64,000 nt of DNA. Origin: Marsupella aquatica (lineage: Eukaryota; Marchantiophyta). The position numbers and the translations under genes were made by a program. The notes below the pieces were generated by a model. It saw only the letters and a list, made by a program, of their open reading frames with translations. It was not told the DNA's origin and made no database searches. Of the stretch, positions 62,501-64,000 are shown in pieces. How positions within the stretch are numbered: position 1 is the first letter of the stretch; every line of letters starts with the position of its first letter. The stretch is taken from NCBI GenBank assembly GCA_973895155.1, contig OZ316891.1, positions 15,438,001 to 15,502,000 on the forward strand, in the 5' to 3' direction.

Positions 62501-64000
62501 AATTCTTAGCTTGTCGTAATCTGGAGGAGGCAGTGTTACCCCTGGGAACAAGTCCTTCAAGATTCCTTCAAACAGAGGAATGTCATGGGCAAGAAACTTT
62601 GGTAGATTCACATCCTTTAACGATCTCAGCATGAGCACGTCTTCTCTTTCTTCTGGGTATTTCTGCTTAACTGCACCTGCTGCTCGGAGAACGGAGATAA
62701 CAGCTCGCATACCGTAATCGTAGTGATTTTGGCTAGAAAGCTGCTCACTGTGCAGAACAAGTCGATGCATAGCTCAGAATACAAATATTTACTATGGATA
62801 GACGGAAGTAAGGATGAACATCATGGAAGAACTACATGTGAATTCAAGTGCAAGCATCTTCAAATCATAGTCTTAAGGACGGACGGACCAACTGGAAGTT
62901 CACGAGGAACAAGATAGGCCACGCTACAGTCCAAACCAAAGTGGTCAAACTAGAAGCTATATTCTCAACGCCATTGAGGCAATTGGGCAAACTTGACGGA
63001 TGTCCTTAAAGATTTTTCCTCAGAGATCCATTATAACTGTAGATAGTCAGCTGGGGACCGACGATAGTAATGTGGACAGACCTGCACAATCGATAAGTCG
63101 CGACAAGTTTTCTTCCCAGTTCACGAGCTTCGAGGTACCCAAATGAGTAAAGTGTAATTTCGGATATCAACGCATAATCAGGAACCATCATGGCAACCGT
63201 ACGGAACAACGCCTTCAAATTATCAGGTAGTTCTGATCGGCCAGCATAACCAGGGTTCATAGTAATGAAGACACTGCAACTAGGTTTCAGTGTTAGTCTG
63301 GTACCCTCAAAATCAAATGATTTAAGCATAGCAGCCTTTGCTCGCTGAATGGTAAGAATCTGCTGTGCGATAACACTCAGCACCTGCATTCGAAAGACAG
63401 TGCGAGTCTGGGTCAAAAGTTACACCTCTTCCAAGAGTTGGTGAGTTCGAATTGGCAGAACGAATTTCCGTAGAGACCTGAAACTAATGGAAGGGTTGTA
63501 AGCTTAAGTTTAACAGAGTGTACCACGCGACTATTTTATGGACTTCTATGGAAAAATGTGCCCTTCAGTGTGACTTCAAGAAGAAACAACGGCGCGAGAT
63601 TTATAGCTGCCTCATTGCAACAATGTAGCCCAAGGATATAACATCAGGATGCAATTGAGTACGACATCATCGTGGCTATAAGCTGGGGAGTAGAAACCGG
63701 AGACTTTGGAAAATACTAGGCCGCTTTTCATGTCCACAACACCTCTCTCTAATTTGCAGAAAAGCATCGAAATACCTCTAGGTCGATTCGATTGAATTCA
63801 TCAAAACAAGACCAAGCTCCTGAGCTGGCCAAGCCCTTGAAAAACTTGCCCATCGCAAGATAATCTAGACCGTCAGAGCAGTTGAAAACCACACACTGCA
63901 TTGCGATCGCTTTCGCCAGATCCTTTGTTGTCTCGGTCTTTCCAGTTCCTGTGACACGTAACTATTATATTATGCAAGGACTTCATTCTGCTCGACCTTC
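44524..64000 (-). CDS. Axonemal dynein heavy chain, single-headed inner-arm type (AAA1 to C-terminus; 5' part beyond window)
   Basis: 28 exons seen: complement(join(44524..44948,45370..45637,46022..46516,46755..46994,47601..47888,48371..48735,48876..49210,49459..49694,49881..50060,50783..51055,51914..52306,52506..52694,52934..53206,53852..53986,54271..54516,54821..55030,55364..55648,55887..56003,57015..57312,57788..58185,58600..58813,59032..59198,59729..59835,60680..61565,61740..62051,62441..62747,63082..63383,63776..63948)); the total keeps one frame, about 2,705 residues. The AAA+ motor is intact: AAA1 'GTGKTET' and 'CFDEFNRI'; AAA2 'GYSYGAKT'; AAA3 'GGPTGTGKT' and '[10 protein letters not shown]'; AAA4 'GLGGSGRQS'. 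The stalk coiled coils and microtubule-binding tip follow (54.5-52.5 kb), then AAA5, AAA6 and the C-terminal '[11 protein letters not shown]'. The C-terminus and AAA2 resemble DNAH1/3/7/12-class inner-arm chains. The protein would power flagellar beating in sperm. The tail and linker lie outside the window. Uncertain junctions: the 55887 donor (no GT) and the 48876 donor (weak). Confidence 0.92.
51118..51202 (+). tRNA. trnM-CAU: Elongator tRNA-Met (CAT anticodon) with 11-nt intron
   Basis: A cloverleaf can be drawn: acceptor GGGGTGG with TCACCCC and discriminator A; D-arm 'GCGCAGTTGGTTAGCGC'; anticodon loop CTCATA with CAT at 51152-51154; an 11-nt intron (51156-51166, gctaatgagtg) right after the base 3' of the anticodon, the standard position; T-arm 'GAGAGTTCGAGCCTCTC', which also serves as B box; TTTT (51204-51207) as Pol III terminator. 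Plant elongator tRNA-Met genes typically carry such a short intron. The gene lies in a dynein intron (51056-51913), on the opposite strand. Confidence 0.95.

Overview
The window looks like nuclear DNA of a seed-free land plant, most likely a moss. It carries a gene for a monomeric axonemal (inner-arm type) dynein heavy chain, which among land plants is expected only where sperm are flagellate. It also has a DYW-class PPR protein of the type that is common in bryophytes and lycophytes, the plant-specific COX subunit 5C, and plant F-box/kelch and DUF4091 genes. Introns are mostly 60-300 bp with GT-AG ends. I built the exon models by reading splice sites and checking that the phases close; for each multi-exon gene the assembled reading frame is continuous.

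Layout. 0-0.8 kb: 3' end of an F-box/kelch-type gene (+). 2.7-4.3 kb: five-exon TLC-domain membrane protein (-). 4.4-7.8 kb: non-coding, with a LINE 5' fragment at 5.1-5.4 kb. 7.8-10.2 kb: six-exon HIT-domain nucleotide hydrolase/transferase (-). 10.2-16 kb: repeat-rich, with a decayed LINE (13.4-15.3 kb). 16.1-17.2 kb: foldback element enclosing a 60-bp tandem array. 17.4-18.9 kb: COX5C (+). 22.1-24.6 kb: organelle-targeted TPR (kinesin-light-chain-like) protein (+). 26.3-31.3 kb: fifteen-exon DUF4091/GH123-like protein (-). 31.3-36 kb: repeats. 36.1-38.7 kb: decayed mitochondrial CPN60 copy (+). 39.6-41.9 kb: PPR-DYW editing factor (+). 43.2-43.6 kb: collapsed duplicate of the COX5C locus. 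43.6-44.1 kb: small DnaJ-type zinc-finger protein (+). 44.5 kb to the right edge: dynein heavy chain from AAA1 to the C-terminus (-), 28 exons, with an intron-containing elongator tRNA-Met on the opposite strand inside one of its introns.

The genes do not form an operon-like system. Several are mitochondrial (COX5C, PPR-DYW, the CPN60 relic, perhaps the TPR protein), which may be chance. I found no convincing undescribed system. The most unusual items are the rearranged COX5C duplicate that now sits directly upstream of the zinc-finger gene, the CPN60 relic that lacks its apical domain, the foldback element with a tRNA B-box-like tandem array, and a dynein exon junction that has no GT donor where homology predicts the exon end.
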